A DNA stretch of 64,000 nt from Microvirga arsenatis (GTDB taxonomy: Bacteria > Pseudomonadota > Alphaproteobacteria > Rhizobiales > Beijerinckiaceae). Under the pieces are notes generated by a model. That model was not told the origin of the DNA and made no database searches. It worked only from the letters and a program-made list of their open reading frames with translations. The stretch's first letter is position 1. Each line of letters starts with the position of its first letter. This document shows positions 16,077 through 26,066 of the stretch, one piece after another. The translations under genes and the position numbers were made by a program. Location of the stretch: the NCBI RefSeq assembly GCF_009910705.1, contig NZ_JAAAXJ010000001.1:372001-436000 (forward strand), read 5' to 3'.

Positions 16077-18290
16077 GTGACTACTTTCACCATCACATCT
16101 CCAACGGCCGGGGGCGCTTTGCCCTCTGGCTTCACGCAGGTTGGAGGTATCGTCCTTGACCTGATCGGATTGAATGGCGTCCGCATCGTCAGTCAGCTGT
16201 CCGCAAGCAGCCTCTTCTCCGGCACATCGTCGTCCTTGTTCACGATTGGAACCCAAACCGGCTTTACTCCTGCCGTCTTGGCCGCACTGGGAGGGGGTCT
16301 TTCGCAAGTCGCCGTTCGTATCACGTTGTTTGATGGTGACACATCTCCTGGGGATTTCGATCACAAAGACAATGTGTTGTTTCTCGATAACGTGGAGCTC
16401 GGCAACTTCAGCGATATCGAAACCCAGCAGACGACGAGCGACGGGATAACCGCTCTGCAATCTGCTCCTCCAAAGGGCTTTGAAAATAACGAGTTGAGAA
16501 CCGGGTGGTTTTACTCGAACAATGCCACCGTGCTGCAGAACATATTCACGTCGCTCCAGGATGGCTCGCTTCAGTTCCGCTTCCAGGATTCCGACTCAGG
16601 TGACAACGTTCTTGATTTCACGCAGGGCGTCTCAGGCGGTCTCATCAATGTAGGACAGCCTCCTGCACCGGCTAACACGCCACCCGTCAGCGCTGCCGAC
16701 GCCTATGCGACGAACGAGGACGTGGCGTTGGTGGTGGGGGCGCCGGGTGTTCTCCAGAACGATACGGATGGAGAGAACAACACCCTCACGGCCGTTCTCG
16801 TGTCAGGTCCGGCCCATGGAACGCTCGTCCTCAATGCAAACGGCTCGTTCACCTATACCCCGAATGCCAACTACAATGGATCGGACAGCTTCACCTACAA
16901 AGCCAATGACGGAACGGTGGATGGTACGCCCGTCACCGTGAACCTGACCGTCAATCCCGTGAATGACGCGCCGGTGATCGTGACCAGCACGCTCAACCCC
17001 GCTCTCGGGGCCTGTTCCACAGGCGCAGTTCTCGGACCTGATGACCTGTCCTCGACCGATGTGGACAGCTCGACACTGACCTATACGGTCGACAGCCTTC
17101 CGTCCGGCGTCTTGCTCATCAACGGTGAGATGGCGGGCGCGGGCGATACGTTCACGCAACAGGACATCAACTCAGGCCTCGTGCAGTTGCTCGGAGGCCC
17201 CAATCAGACAGGCGACAGCTTCAACTTTACTGTGCGGGACGGTGACGGCGGAGCAACATCCGGTACATTCAACGCTCCCTATGCCGCCTACGATACCGTC
17301 CAGACCGCTCCTCAATGGGGTGGCTACTGGGGCGGCAACGGCAACGACTACCAGCTCGGCACGGCCAATGCCGACAACATGTCGGGGGGGAATGGCTGCG
17401 ACCTGATGGTCGGTGGCGACGGCAACGACCAGATGCACGGCCAGGAGGGCAACAACCGCCTGTTTGGGCAGGGTGGCGACGACAACCTGTCCGGCGGCGG
17501 CGGGAACGACCTGCTCGATGGCGGAGCGGGCAACGACCAACTGCATGCCAATGGTGGCCACAACTGGCTGTTCGGCGGTGGCGGTGCCGATACCATGTCG
17601 GCAGGCGAGGGCAACGACCGGATGTGGGGCGGCGGCGGCAACGATACCATCAATGCCAATGGCGGCCATAACCGCATCGATGCCGGCGGCGGCAATGACA
17701 CCGTCACGGCGGGTAATGGCGACGACACCATTATCCTCGGCACCGGCAGCGATGTTGTCTACGCCAATGGCGGCAACAACAAGTTCAAGCTCGGTGGGAT
17801 CGCCGGCGCCATCTCGGACGGGGACGATCAGTACACGGGCGGCTGGCAGGCCGACAAGTACGCTCTCTACCTGCATGATCGGGACGGCAACGAGGCCGGA
17901 TGGGGCAATGACGTCATCAACGGCTTCCGGATCTCGGAGGGAGATCAGCTTGTGGCGTTCAACCCGGCCGCCGGTTTCTGGGACGATGAGACAAGTCTTG
18001 CGTCTCTCATCGACTCTGGCTTCGTCAGCGGGACACGCGGCACGGGTGGAAATGCGGGTGACCTGACGCTGAACTTCGGCATAGGCGCAGTCCGGTCGTC
18101 TGTGACGATGAAGTGGTTTTTCTGGGACAACGGAAGCTTCGGCACGACGAATGGCAGTTCGTCGATCTCCAATGCCCAATTGATCAGCATTCTCAAGGCA
18201 GCGGTCCAGGACGGTGGCAGCATAGCCAGCGGCTCGGATTTCCTGACCGAAGCTCACAACTATGTCAGCCGCGACTTCATGCTCGCCTGA
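16077..18290 (+). CDS. RTX protein with cadherin-like domains, putative type I secreted adhesin
   Basis: A 737-residue protein with no N-terminal signal peptide, as expected for type I secretion substrates. Residues 1-200 form an unassigned N-terminal domain. Residues 205-305 are a cadherin-like tandem-repeat (VCBS/Big_9) domain, with NGSFTYTPNANYNGSDSFTY. A second, divergent repeat of CSPG type follows, around TYTVDSLPSGVLL and SFNFTVRDGDGG. Residues 419-575 hold calcium-binding nonapeptides (GGxGxDxxx), and a C-terminal domain carries the presumed secretion signal. The GTG at 16077 is chosen because GGAGG precedes it by five bases; a TTG at 16065 is an alternative. Likely role: surface or matrix adhesion beside the cellulose operon. 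Confidence 0.85.
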   Translation: MTTFTITSPTAGGALPSGFTQVGGIVLDLIGLNGVRIVSQLSASSLFSGTSSSLFTIGTQTGFTPAVLAALGGGLSQVAVRITLFDGDTSPGDFDHKDNVLFLDNVELGNFSDIETQQTTSDGITALQSAPPKGFENNELRTGWFYSNNATVLQNIFTSLQDGSLQFRFQDSDSGDNVLDFTQGVSGGLINVGQPPAPANTPPVSAADAYATNEDVALVVGAPGVLQNDTDGENNTLTAVLVSGPAHGTLVLNANGSFTYTPNANYNGSDSFTYKANDGTVDGTPVTVNLTVNPVNDAPVIVTSTLNPALGACSTGAVLGPDDLSSTDVDSSTLTYTVDSLPSGVLLINGEMAGAGDTFTQQDINSGLVQLLGGPNQTGDSFNFTVRDGDGGATSGTFNAPYAAYDTVQTAPQWGGYWGGNGNDYQLGTANADNMSGGNGCDLMVGGDGNDQMHGQEGNNRLFGQGGDDNLSGGGGNDLLDGGAGNDQLHANGGHNWLFGGGGADTMSAGEGNDRMWGGGGNDTINANGGHNRIDAGGGNDTVTAGNGDDTIILGTGSDVVYANGGNNKFKLGGIAGAISDGDDQYTGGWQADKYALYLHDRDGNEAGWGNDVINGFRISEGDQLVAFNPAAGFWDDETSLASLIDSGFVSGTRGTGGNAGDLTLNFGIGAVRSSVTMKWFFWDNGSFGTTNGSSSISNAQLISILKAAVQDGGSIASGSDFLTEAHNYVSRDFMLA
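17331..17798 (+). repeat. RTX nonapeptide array with 108-bp super-period
   Basis: About sixteen 27-bp units encode GGxGxDxxx nonapeptides. Every fourth unit carries Asn or His-Asn where the calcium-ligand Asp is expected (EGNN, GGHN, GGHN, GGNN). The variant units begin at 17439, 17547, 17655 and 17763, exactly 108 bases apart. Confidence 0.85.
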
Positions 18291-18331
18291 ACATCCGGCG
18301 CATCGCTGGTGAGAGCCGCAGTGCCAACTTG

Positions 18332-18355
18332 GGGCCTGGCCTTCGGGCCAGGCCC
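18332..18355 (+). terminator. Strong UUCG-capped hairpin after the first RTX gene
   Basis: GGGCCTGGCC and GGCCAGGCCC form a perfect 10-bp stem closed by a TTCG tetraloop, 42 bases past the stop. Only a short T run follows, so it may stabilise the mRNA end or terminate weakly. Confidence 0.6.
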
Positions 18356-18521
18356 TTCGACGACTTGTACAAGATCCTTTCGAGGTATTCACCCAATGCC
18401 CCTTTGTTGGCGGAGTGGGTCGCCGCTCCAATAGGAAGCGAGGCTGGGGCTGCCCAGACCTGCCGATAGTTCACGGAAAACCGCCCGAACGAGGGGCTGC
18501 ACGCTTTCAGGTTAGCTCCCC

Positions 18522-20096
18522 ATGGCCGTCGTCACCTTCAACAGCAACATGCCGATGGGCCTCCGGCTTCAGGCGTTCTTCACGCCCATCGTCAGCGGCA
18601 GCCTCAGTATCAAGGGGGCAGAGAGCGCAAGCTTCAAGGTCGTCATCTATCAGTCGCCTGTCGACATTCTTTATGCAGGACCTCAGCTTTCCGAGGCCGA
18701 GGGAAGCGCCTCATACCTGCGGTTCGGGCCTCAAGACGCACCGTGGATCACCTATGGCGAACCTGATGGTCCGGTGCTGTTTTCCTACCAGGACCTCGCC
18801 AAATTCCATCAACAGGGTGCGCTGGCCGCCGCCTTCGTGATGAGCGGCAACGATCGTCTCGAAGGCTCCGACCAGGGCGACCACCTGGAGGGCTACGCTG
18901 GGGACGACCTTTTGGAGGGGGGCAGGGGAGCGGATACCCTCGATGGCGGACCCGGCAACGATATCTACAGGGTCGACACAGCGGACGACCGCATCTTCGA
19001 GGCCGCCGGGCAGGGTTATGACGTGGTTCACACGACCGCAAGCTTCGCGATGGCCCTGGATGCCGAAATCGAAGAGCTTCGCGCGGACGGTTCGGCGACA
19101 TCCCTGTCGCTTACGGGCAACGGGTTTCGCAACCTGATCGTCGGCACATCGGCGCATGATCACCTCGACGGAAAGGGGAGCGCCGATACGCTTGTGGGAG
19201 GTGCGGGCAATGACCTCTACATCGTGGACGACGCCTTCGACCTGGTCGTGGATGGCGAGAACTCTGGCCATGACACGGTGATCGCCCATGCAAGCTATGC
19301 CCTGGGGGAGAACATCGAAATCCTGAAGGCCGGCGGCGGGCTCGCCAGCATCGGTCTGATCGGCAACTCCCTTTCGAACGAAATCGTCGGAAACCTGGGG
19401 GCGAACTTGATCGATGGTCTTGCCGGCCATGATGCGCTGTACGGGGATGGCGGCAGCGACAGGATTTTTGGCGGGCTTGGGGATGACGCTCTCTATGCCG
19501 GCATCGGAAACGATCTCCTCTCCGGCGGCGATGGTGCGGACCAGCTCTACGGCGACACCGGGCGGGACACCCTGGAAGGGGGTGCCGGAAGCGATCGGCT
19601 CTATGGGGGAACAGGCGACAACAGATTGGCGGGGCAGGACGGAAACGACACGCTCTATGGAAGTATGCACCTCGACATTCTCCAGGGCGGCGCCGGCAAC
19701 GACCGGATCTTCGGTGACTCAGGTAACGATCATCTGGAGGGCGGAGCGGGAAAGGACATTCTCTCGGGCGGTTGGGGCAAGGACATCTTCACCTTCAGGG
19801 ACCGGCTGAGCGCCACTACGAATGTCGACACCATCGCCGACTTCAACGTCAGTGACGACACGATCCGGCTTGAGAACAGCATCTTCCGCAAGCTCGGAAA
19901 GCCCGGAAAGCTCAAGCCCGACCTTTTCACGATCGGCAGCAAGGCCCAGGACGCTAACGACTACCTGATCTACAGCAAGAACAAGGGCCATCTTTCCTAC
20001 GACGCCGACGGCTCGGGAACGAAGTACAAGCCGATTCTCTTCGCCAAGCTCAAGAGCGGGCTCGCATTGAGCGAAAACGACTTTTACGTCCTCTGA
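18522..20096 (+). CDS. RTX calcium-binding protein, putative type I secreted
   Basis: A 524-residue protein made largely of haemolysin-type calcium repeats, with no signal peptide. A 105-residue N-terminal domain precedes the repeats. Two long spacer units of the kind GNDIYRVDTADDRIFEAAGQGYD follow (starting near residues 145 and 235), typical of extracellular RTX proteins. About ten compact GGxGxDxxx units follow from residue 300. The C-terminus, with DIFTFRDRLSATTNVDTIADF and an aliphatic end FYVL, resembles type I secretion signals and alginate-epimerase or peptidase tails. No catalytic domain is recognisable. The ribosome site is weak. It lies between another RTX gene and bcsA; a role in matrix or attachment is inferred. 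Confidence 0.85.
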   Translation: MAVVTFNSNMPMGLRLQAFFTPIVSGSLSIKGAESASFKVVIYQSPVDILYAGPQLSEAEGSASYLRFGPQDAPWITYGEPDGPVLFSYQDLAKFHQQGALAAAFVMSGNDRLEGSDQGDHLEGYAGDDLLEGGRGADTLDGGPGNDIYRVDTADDRIFEAAGQGYDVVHTTASFAMALDAEIEELRADGSATSLSLTGNGFRNLIVGTSAHDHLDGKGSADTLVGGAGNDLYIVDDAFDLVVDGENSGHDTVIAHASYALGENIEILKAGGGLASIGLIGNSLSNEIVGNLGANLIDGLAGHDALYGDGGSDRIFGGLGDDALYAGIGNDLLSGGDGADQLYGDTGRDTLEGGAGSDRLYGGTGDNRLAGQDGNDTLYGSMHLDILQGGAGNDRIFGDSGNDHLEGGAGKDILSGGWGKDIFTFRDRLSATTNVDTIADFNVSDDTIRLENSIFRKLGKPGKLKPDLFTIGSKAQDANDYLIYSKNKGHLSYDADGSGTKYKPILFAKLKSGLALSENDFYVL

Positions 20097-20327
20097 CGCG
20101 CCGGCCTCGCCCTCGATCATCCTCAGGATTAGACTTAATTTCCGGATCGCTGAATCCGAATACCACCATGAGATGGTCAATAGTGGTAATGGCCAAGCTT
20201 TGTCGGCTTCGTCAGGAGTACCGACTCTGACTTCAAGATAAGCCTGTTCGAGGAATAGTTTCTGAGTCTCATTCCGGCATAACTTGGCCACACCTGCAGT
20301 GAATTTCACTCACATCGGAGGGGGCCA

Positions 20328-22505
20328 ATGCTGCGATTTCTTTCGCGCGGATTGTACTTGCTGACATCGTTACTGGCGCTGTTTCTCGTTCTGCAGCCTG
20401 TTGGAACGGAAACTCAATGGGCCATCGCTATGATGTGCCTGGCGGTGATGGCGGCCATCAAGCTTCTCAACCTTCAGGGATACTGGCGCCATCTCTTCTT
20501 CACGCTCGGTGCTCTCCTCGTCCTTCGATATGTCTATTGGCGCACGACCGCGACCCTGCCGGACACGAACAATCTCATGGATTTCGTGCCCGGCATCACG
20601 ATCTATGCCGCGGAGATGTTCTGCGTGGTCATGCTGGGATTGAGCCTCTTCGTCATCTCCCGTCCCATCCAGCGCCCCCGTGCGCCGCGGCTCTCTGATG
20701 TGGAGGCTCCCACGGTCGACGTGTTCGTCCCATCCTACAACGAGGATGCGGCCCTTCTCGCTATGACCCTGTCGGCCGCGAAGGCGATGGACTACCCGAG
20801 AGACAAGCTCACCGTTTACCTGCTCGACGACGGCGGAACGGACCAGAAGGTGCAATCCGCGAACCCTGCCATCGCGGATGCCGCCCTGCGGCGCCGGGAA
20901 GAATTGCAGGTGCTCTGCCGCGAGCTCGGCGTCGAGTATCTGACCCGGTCGCGAAACGTGAATGCCAAGGCGGGCAATCTCTCCAACGGGCTGCTTCATT
21001 CCAAGGGCGATCTGGTCGTCGTCTTCGATGCGGATCACGCTCCCGCCCGCGACTTCCTTGTGGAGACGGTCGGGTTCTTCACACGGGATCCCAAGCTGTT
21101 CCTGGTCCAGACGCCGCATTTCTTCATCAATCCCGATCCCGTCGAGCGAAACCTGTCGACCTTCGACCGCATGCCTTCCGAGAACGAGATGTTCTACGGC
21201 ATGATCCAGAAGGGCCTCGACAAGTGGAATGCTTCCTTCTTCTGCGGCTCCGCCGCCGTTCTTCGACGCAGCGCCCTTGAGCAGGCGGGAGGCTTTGCCG
21301 GAACCTCGATCACGGAGGATTGCGAAACCGCTCTCGAGCTCCATGCCACGGGCTGGCGGAGCCTGTATGTGGACAAGCCACTGATTGCAGGACTCCAGCC
21401 CGAAACCTTCGCCGCCTTCATCGGTCAGCGCACGCGCTGGTGCACGGGCATGATGCAGATCTTTTTGACAAAGAACCCTCTGCTGAAGCGGGGCCTCACC
21501 CTGGCGCAGCGGGCTTGCTATCTGTCCAGCTGCATGTTCTGGCTGTTCCCGCTCCCGCGGATCACCTTCATCTTCGCTCCGCTCCTCTACATCTTCTTCA
21601 ATCTCAAGGTTTATAACGCGACGGTCGGCGAGTTCGGGGCCTATACCTGCGCCTATCTCGCCGCCGCGATCCTGCTCCAGAGCTATGCCTATGGGCGCTT
21701 CCGCTGGCCCTGGGTGTCAGAGCTCTACGAGTACGTTCAGTCGGTTTATCTTCTGCCGGCCATTCTCAGCGTCATCAAAAATCCTCGCCGTCCCACCTTC
21801 AACGTCACTGCCAAGGGCGGATCGGCGGGCGAGGATCGTCTCTCGAGCCTGGCATGGCCGTACTTCCTGATCTTCGGTATCCTCTTCGCCGGTGCGGTCA
21901 CGGTAATCTACCGGCTGCAACATGAGCCGGAATCGACGGGGATCCTCCTGATCGCGGGCCTGTGGAACCTGTTTAACCTCTTCATGGCCGGGCTGGCCCT
22001 CGGTGTCGTCTCCGAACGCCGTGAGCGTCGCCAAATGCATCGTGTGCCGACCCAGGGACGTGGAATGCTTCAGATCGACGGTATTTCGCTGACGGCGCAG
22101 ATCCTCGATGTCTCACAGGGCGGCATGCTGATCCGCCTCCCCGGGACGAGCCCCCTGCGGATGCAGTCTCAGGCGCGTCTGGCGGTGGCGTCGCCCAACG
22201 GACGGGAGGTCAGCTCCGTCCTGCCGATCAGGCTTGCCAATGTGCGCTTCGAAAAGGACAGCCAACTGGTCGGCCTCGGCTTCGGCGAGTTGCAGCCCTC
22301 CCATTACCGCACGATCTCCGAGCTGATGTTCGGCGATCTGCGGCTGCTGCGCAACGCACGCATGGCCCGACAGCGCACAAGGAGCATCCTGGCCGCCACG
22401 GCCGAAGTGATGGCATGGGGCTTGGGCCATACTTTCCGCGGGGTGAGCTTTGCTCTCTTCCGGCGGGGAGGGACTGCCGAAACGCCTGCCGCCCAGGGCT
22501 CGTAA
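20328..22505 (+). CDS. bcsA: Cellulose synthase catalytic subunit (UDP-forming)
   Basis: BcsA polymerises UDP-glucose into beta-1,4-glucan and threads it across the inner membrane. The 725-residue protein has several transmembrane segments around a family 2 glycosyltransferase domain. Its catalytic motifs are DDG near residue 166, DxD (FDAD) near 234, TED at 329-331 and QxxRW (QRTRW) at 367-371. A PilZ domain follows near residues 563-660, with the RxxxR region in RRERRQMHRV and D-x-S-x-x-G in DVSQGG, so activation by cyclic di-GMP is expected. GGAGGG precedes the ATG. It opens the bcsA-bcsB-bcsZ-TPR operon. Confidence 0.96.
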   Translation: MLRFLSRGLYLLTSLLALFLVLQPVGTETQWAIAMMCLAVMAAIKLLNLQGYWRHLFFTLGALLVLRYVYWRTTATLPDTNNLMDFVPGITIYAAEMFCVVMLGLSLFVISRPIQRPRAPRLSDVEAPTVDVFVPSYNEDAALLAMTLSAAKAMDYPRDKLTVYLLDDGGTDQKVQSANPAIADAALRRREELQVLCRELGVEYLTRSRNVNAKAGNLSNGLLHSKGDLVVVFDADHAPARDFLVETVGFFTRDPKLFLVQTPHFFINPDPVERNLSTFDRMPSENEMFYGMIQKGLDKWNASFFCGSAAVLRRSALEQAGGFAGTSITEDCETALELHATGWRSLYVDKPLIAGLQPETFAAFIGQRTRWCTGMMQIFLTKNPLLKRGLTLAQRACYLSSCMFWLFPLPRITFIFAPLLYIFFNLKVYNATVGEFGAYTCAYLAAAILLQSYAYGRFRWPWVSELYEYVQSVYLLPAILSVIKNPRRPTFNVTAKGGSAGEDRLSSLAWPYFLIFGILFAGAVTVIYRLQHEPESTGILLIAGLWNLFNLFMAGLALGVVSERRERRQMHRVPTQGRGMLQIDGISLTAQILDVSQGGMLIRLPGTSPLRMQSQARLAVASPNGREVSSVLPIRLANVRFEKDSQLVGLGFGELQPSHYRTISELMFGDLRLLRNARMARQRTRSILAATAEVMAWGLGHTFRGVSFALFRRGGTAETPAAQGS

Positions 22506-22554
22506 TCCATCGCATCCGCCTTTCCCTGCTTCTCCTCAGTCTCAGGAGCATTCC

Positions 22555-24975
22555 ATGCGCTCTCTTACGGCGATCACCATCCTCATGTCGCTTGCTGCCA
22601 CCAACGCCGGAGCCCTGGATGCTCCGCGTGCTCCCGGAGCGGCGAGCATTGCCTCTCTCACGCCTGTCGCTCCTGAATGGAGCCGACCGCTCCCTGTCTC
22701 TGCGGAGGACACCCGCTTGATCGGCGAGGCCGCGACCCGGGAATTTCCCATCTTCCTGACAGCGGGCGAGGCGGCCCGCATGGCTAAACTTCAGCTCGCC
22801 TACCGCAATGCGATTTCGGTGATGCCGGAGACCTTCAGGCTCACGGTCAGGATCAACGACGTTATCGTCGGCGAGACTGCGATCCAGAACGCCAACCAGA
22901 CGGAGACCTTGAGCCTGAACGTGCCGGTCGGCGTTCTGCAGGCGGGCTTCAACTCCGTTCGCGTGAGCGTCCGCCAGAGCCATCGCGTGGATTGCTCCGT
23001 CAATTCCACCTACGAGCTTTGGACCCAGCTGATGCCGGAGCAGAGCGTTCTGTCCTTCGCCGGGGCCTCGGGCGAGATCCGCGGCCTGCAGGACATCGCT
23101 GCGGTCAATCTCGGCCGGGATGGAACAATCCCCATTCGGGTGAGGACGCCGAGCAATCGCGAGCCTGTCGAGATGAGCCGCGCTGCTCGGGCCGTACAGG
23201 CTGCCGTGATGCTCGGCCATTTCACCTATCCCCGGGTGGAGCTTGCATGGGAGGCGAAGAACGAGCCTGGCCTAGACGTGATCGTCGGCACGGCCTCCGA
23301 AATCGCTCGCGCCATGGGCCTGAAGGTTCCTGGGATCGGTCCGCGCCACCACCTGCAGCACGACGTGCAGAACGGCAGCGTGACCCTGATCGTGACCGGC
23401 GATACCGAAGCGGAGCTGGACGCAGCCCTGGATACCCTTTTGCAGCAGGCAAAGGAGGTTGCGCCTCAGGGCTCGGCCGCTGGGATCCGCGCCCTGAAGA
23501 ATGCAAGCGGCTGGCAGGTCGAGGGGGGCGAGACCATCACCCTCGCAGATCTCGGCGGCGAGTCCGAACCGTTCCGCGGACGTCTTCACCGCCAGACCGT
23601 CCGCATCCAAATGCCGTCGGATCTCTTGGCGGCGGACTACGACCGCGTCGTTGTGTCCACCGATGCCGTCTATGCCGCCGGCCTCCTACCCACGAGCAAG
23701 ATGATCATCCGGGTGAACGGCGCCGCGATTGCGGATGCACCTCTGGCGAATGCCGCGGGCGACGTTCTCGGCAAGCGGTCCTTCTTTCTGCCGATCAGCA
23801 CGTTCAAGCCGGGACTGAACACGATCGACTTCGAAGCGGACACCCGAACGGCGGCCGATGCGAAATGCTCGCTTGAGGCCCTGGTCGATCAGCGCGAGCG
23901 CTTCCTTCTCTCCGGCACGACCGAGATCTCGATCCCCAGCCTGGGCCGGGTCGGGGCCCTGCCCAACATCTCGTCGGTCATTCCCGGCGGTCTGGCGCGG
24001 CTCTCCCGCTCCGCGGACCTCACCGTCTTCGTGCCAAAGGCGCGCCCCGAGGCTGTGGAGACCGCATTGACGGCGCTGGCCAAGATGGCAAGCGTGTCCC
24101 GCGACGAGACCAAGGTCCGATTCGCCTTCGACATGGTACCGGCGGGGACGCCTCATGTGCTCGCTCTCGGTGCTTATGACGACATGCCTGAGGCGACCCT
24201 CAAGGCTGCCGGCCTCGATCCGGAGAAGCTGCGGCGGATCTGGCGCCATCCCGCCACGCGGGCGCCGGCCGTCGCCGCGACGATGCCTCGCGTGCAGGTC
24301 GCGTCGGTCGGAGAGGTCGTCGAACTGGCCCCGAACGGCCCCGGCGGCAGGGTGAATGTCGACAGCACCGGAAGCCTCACGCTCGCCGCGTCGCCCGGTG
24401 CACCGTTGCAATCCTCCAAGCTGCTCAAGGTTTTCGACAATGAGAACACTGGCTGGTTGCAGGATCACGTGAAGTCGGCATTCGCATCGGTCACGAAGCT
24501 GGTGTCCGGATCGGTGAGCCACGCGAGCCTTCTGGAAACAGGGCGCCGGGAGGACCTGCCGCTCACCGAGGCGAGCACTCTCGTGGTTGCCCAGGGCGCG
24601 AGGACGGAAGGACTCGGAGAAGGATGGCAGGGCAAGCTGCTCCCGAGGGTCAGCTCAACGACCGTGTTCGTCGCGGCTAGCGCCGAACATCTGTCCCATG
24701 CCGTGACCGAGATCCTCTCTGGATCGCTCTGGCAGCAATTCGTCGGGGACGCGGCCGTCTATTCTGCCAACAACCGTTCGGTCAGCACCCGTGTCTCGGA
24801 GCATATCCTGCTCGTGCCCACGGAAGCATGGAGCCTTCAGAACATCCGCCTGATCGCTGCCGGATGGCTGTCCCGCAACATCCCTATCTACCTCGGAGTT
24901 CTCCTCGGCCTCTTCGTCATCATGACCGCATTCATGCAATGGGCCCTGCGCTCCTCGGGGGTACGCGAGTCATGA
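22555..24975 (+). CDS. bcsB: Cellulose synthase periplasmic subunit
   Basis: BcsB is the periplasmic, membrane-anchored partner required for BcsA activity and guides the emerging glucan. The 806-residue product has an N-terminal signal peptide (ending near TNAGALDA), two repeated carbohydrate-binding/flavodoxin-like halves typical of the BcsB family (for example RVDCSVNSTYELWTQ and the parallel DAKCSLEALVDQRER), and one C-terminal membrane helix (PIYLGVLLGLFVIMTAFMQW). AGGAG precedes the ATG at 22555. Its last bases overlap the bcsZ start (ATGA), indicating coupled translation. Confidence 0.95.
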   Translation: MRSLTAITILMSLAATNAGALDAPRAPGAASIASLTPVAPEWSRPLPVSAEDTRLIGEAATREFPIFLTAGEAARMAKLQLAYRNAISVMPETFRLTVRINDVIVGETAIQNANQTETLSLNVPVGVLQAGFNSVRVSVRQSHRVDCSVNSTYELWTQLMPEQSVLSFAGASGEIRGLQDIAAVNLGRDGTIPIRVRTPSNREPVEMSRAARAVQAAVMLGHFTYPRVELAWEAKNEPGLDVIVGTASEIARAMGLKVPGIGPRHHLQHDVQNGSVTLIVTGDTEAELDAALDTLLQQAKEVAPQGSAAGIRALKNASGWQVEGGETITLADLGGESEPFRGRLHRQTVRIQMPSDLLAADYDRVVVSTDAVYAAGLLPTSKMIIRVNGAAIADAPLANAAGDVLGKRSFFLPISTFKPGLNTIDFEADTRTAADAKCSLEALVDQRERFLLSGTTEISIPSLGRVGALPNISSVIPGGLARLSRSADLTVFVPKARPEAVETALTALAKMASVSRDETKVRFAFDMVPAGTPHVLALGAYDDMPEATLKAAGLDPEKLRRIWRHPATRAPAVAATMPRVQVASVGEVVELAPNGPGGRVNVDSTGSLTLAASPGAPLQSSKLLKVFDNENTGWLQDHVKSAFASVTKLVSGSVSHASLLETGRREDLPLTEASTLVVAQGARTEGLGEGWQGKLLPRVSSTTVFVAASAEHLSHAVTEILSGSLWQQFVGDAAVYSANNRSVSTRVSEHILLVPTEAWSLQNIRLIAAGWLSRNIPIYLGVLLGLFVIMTAFMQWALRSSGVRES

Positions 24976-26066
24976 TGGTGAAACGGGCTGGAATGGGTCT
25001 TGCGATGCTCATCTCAGCGGTTGCGATCCCGGTGGGAGCGATGGGAGCCGGTCTCGGGTCCGAGAAGATGCAGGCGCCAGGGATTGGGCTTGCCTCCAAT
25101 TGGCTCGAGACTGCGTGGAGCGCCTATAAAAAGCGCTTCGTCCGGGGCGGGCGCGTCGTCGACGACGTGAACCGGATCAGCCACAGCGAAGGGCAGGGTT
25201 ATGCCATGCTCATCGCCGTCAGGGCCGGAGACCGTGCCGCTTTCGACGAGATCTGGCAATGGACGAAGCGGGAGCTCTACATCGATGCCAGCGGCCTTGC
25301 AGCCTGGAAATGGGATGAACGCTCCGCCCCGAAGGTAACCGACAGGAACAATGCATCCGATGGAGACATCCTCATCGCCTGGGCTCTGGCCGAAGCCTCG
25401 GACCGGTGGGGAACGCTGGAGCATCGCGAAGCTGCTCGGGACATCGTGCGCGCCATCGGGCAGGGCAATGTCGTCTCTACTCCGGCCGGGCCTGCGCTCC
25501 TTCCTGGGCGGGTCGGCTTTTCGCCGGAGGATCACGCCGATGGCCAGGTCCTCAACCTGTCCTACTGGGTCTTCCCAGCTTTCGAACGGCTCAAGCGGCT
25601 CGATCCCACAGTGGACTGGACCGCGCTCCAGGCAACGGGGCTGAAGCTGCTGCGTGAGGGCCGGTTCGGGCCGCTTCGCCTCCCGGCGGACTGGATCGCC
25701 ATCGGCTCCGGCCCTCCGGCTCCTGCCAAGGCCTTCCCGCCGCGGTTCAGCTACAACGCGATCCGCATCCCGCTCTATCTCGTGTGGGCGAAGCTCACCG
25801 CACCCGAACTCCTGCGCCCATTCGCGGGTCTCTGGAACGACGAGCTGAACCTCGGACCCTTCGAGGTCGAGCTGTCATCGGGCAGCGCACTTCAGACCTT
25901 CGGCGGCAACGGCTTCAAGGCCGTGGTGGCCGCGGCGAAATGCGCGCTGCACCAGGAAAAGCTGCATCCCTCCCTGCGGCGGGTCGAAGCCGACACCTAC
26001 TACTCGACCACCCTTCACATCCTGTCATTGATCGCTCTTCAGGAAAGGTATCCGGAATGTCTATGA
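24972..26066 (+). CDS. bcsZ: Periplasmic endo-beta-1,4-glucanase, glycoside hydrolase family 8
   Basis: BcsZ trims cellulose during secretion and is standard in cellulose operons. The 364-residue protein has an N-terminal signal sequence (MGLAMLISAVAIPVGAMGA). It has the GH8 catalytic acid E73 in SHSEGQGYAM and the aspartates D130/D132 in NNASDGDILIAWAL. Later family landmarks are LSYWVFPAF and RFSYNAIRIPLY. The start overlaps the bcsB stop as ATGA; a second ATG lies one codon later. Translation is probably coupled to bcsB. Confidence 0.94.
   Translation: MMVKRAGMGLAMLISAVAIPVGAMGAGLGSEKMQAPGIGLASNWLETAWSAYKKRFVRGGRVVDDVNRISHSEGQGYAMLIAVRAGDRAAFDEIWQWTKRELYIDASGLAAWKWDERSAPKVTDRNNASDGDILIAWALAEASDRWGTLEHREAARDIVRAIGQGNVVSTPAGPALLPGRVGFSPEDHADGQVLNLSYWVFPAFERLKRLDPTVDWTALQATGLKLLREGRFGPLRLPADWIAIGSGPPAPAKAFPPRFSYNAIRIPLYLVWAKLTAPELLRPFAGLWNDELNLGPFEVELSSGSALQTFGGNGFKAVVAAAKCALHQEKLHPSLRRVEADTYYSTTLHILSLIALQERYPECL

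Noticed and set aside
17331..17798. Regular repeats as a possible CRISPR array
   Set aside because: The period is 27 bp within an open reading frame encoding RTX nonapeptides; there are no unique spacers and no cas genes.
17172..18431. A 419-codon minus-strand frame opposite the RTX repeats
   Set aside because: It is the complement of the glycine/aspartate repeat array and has no independent support.
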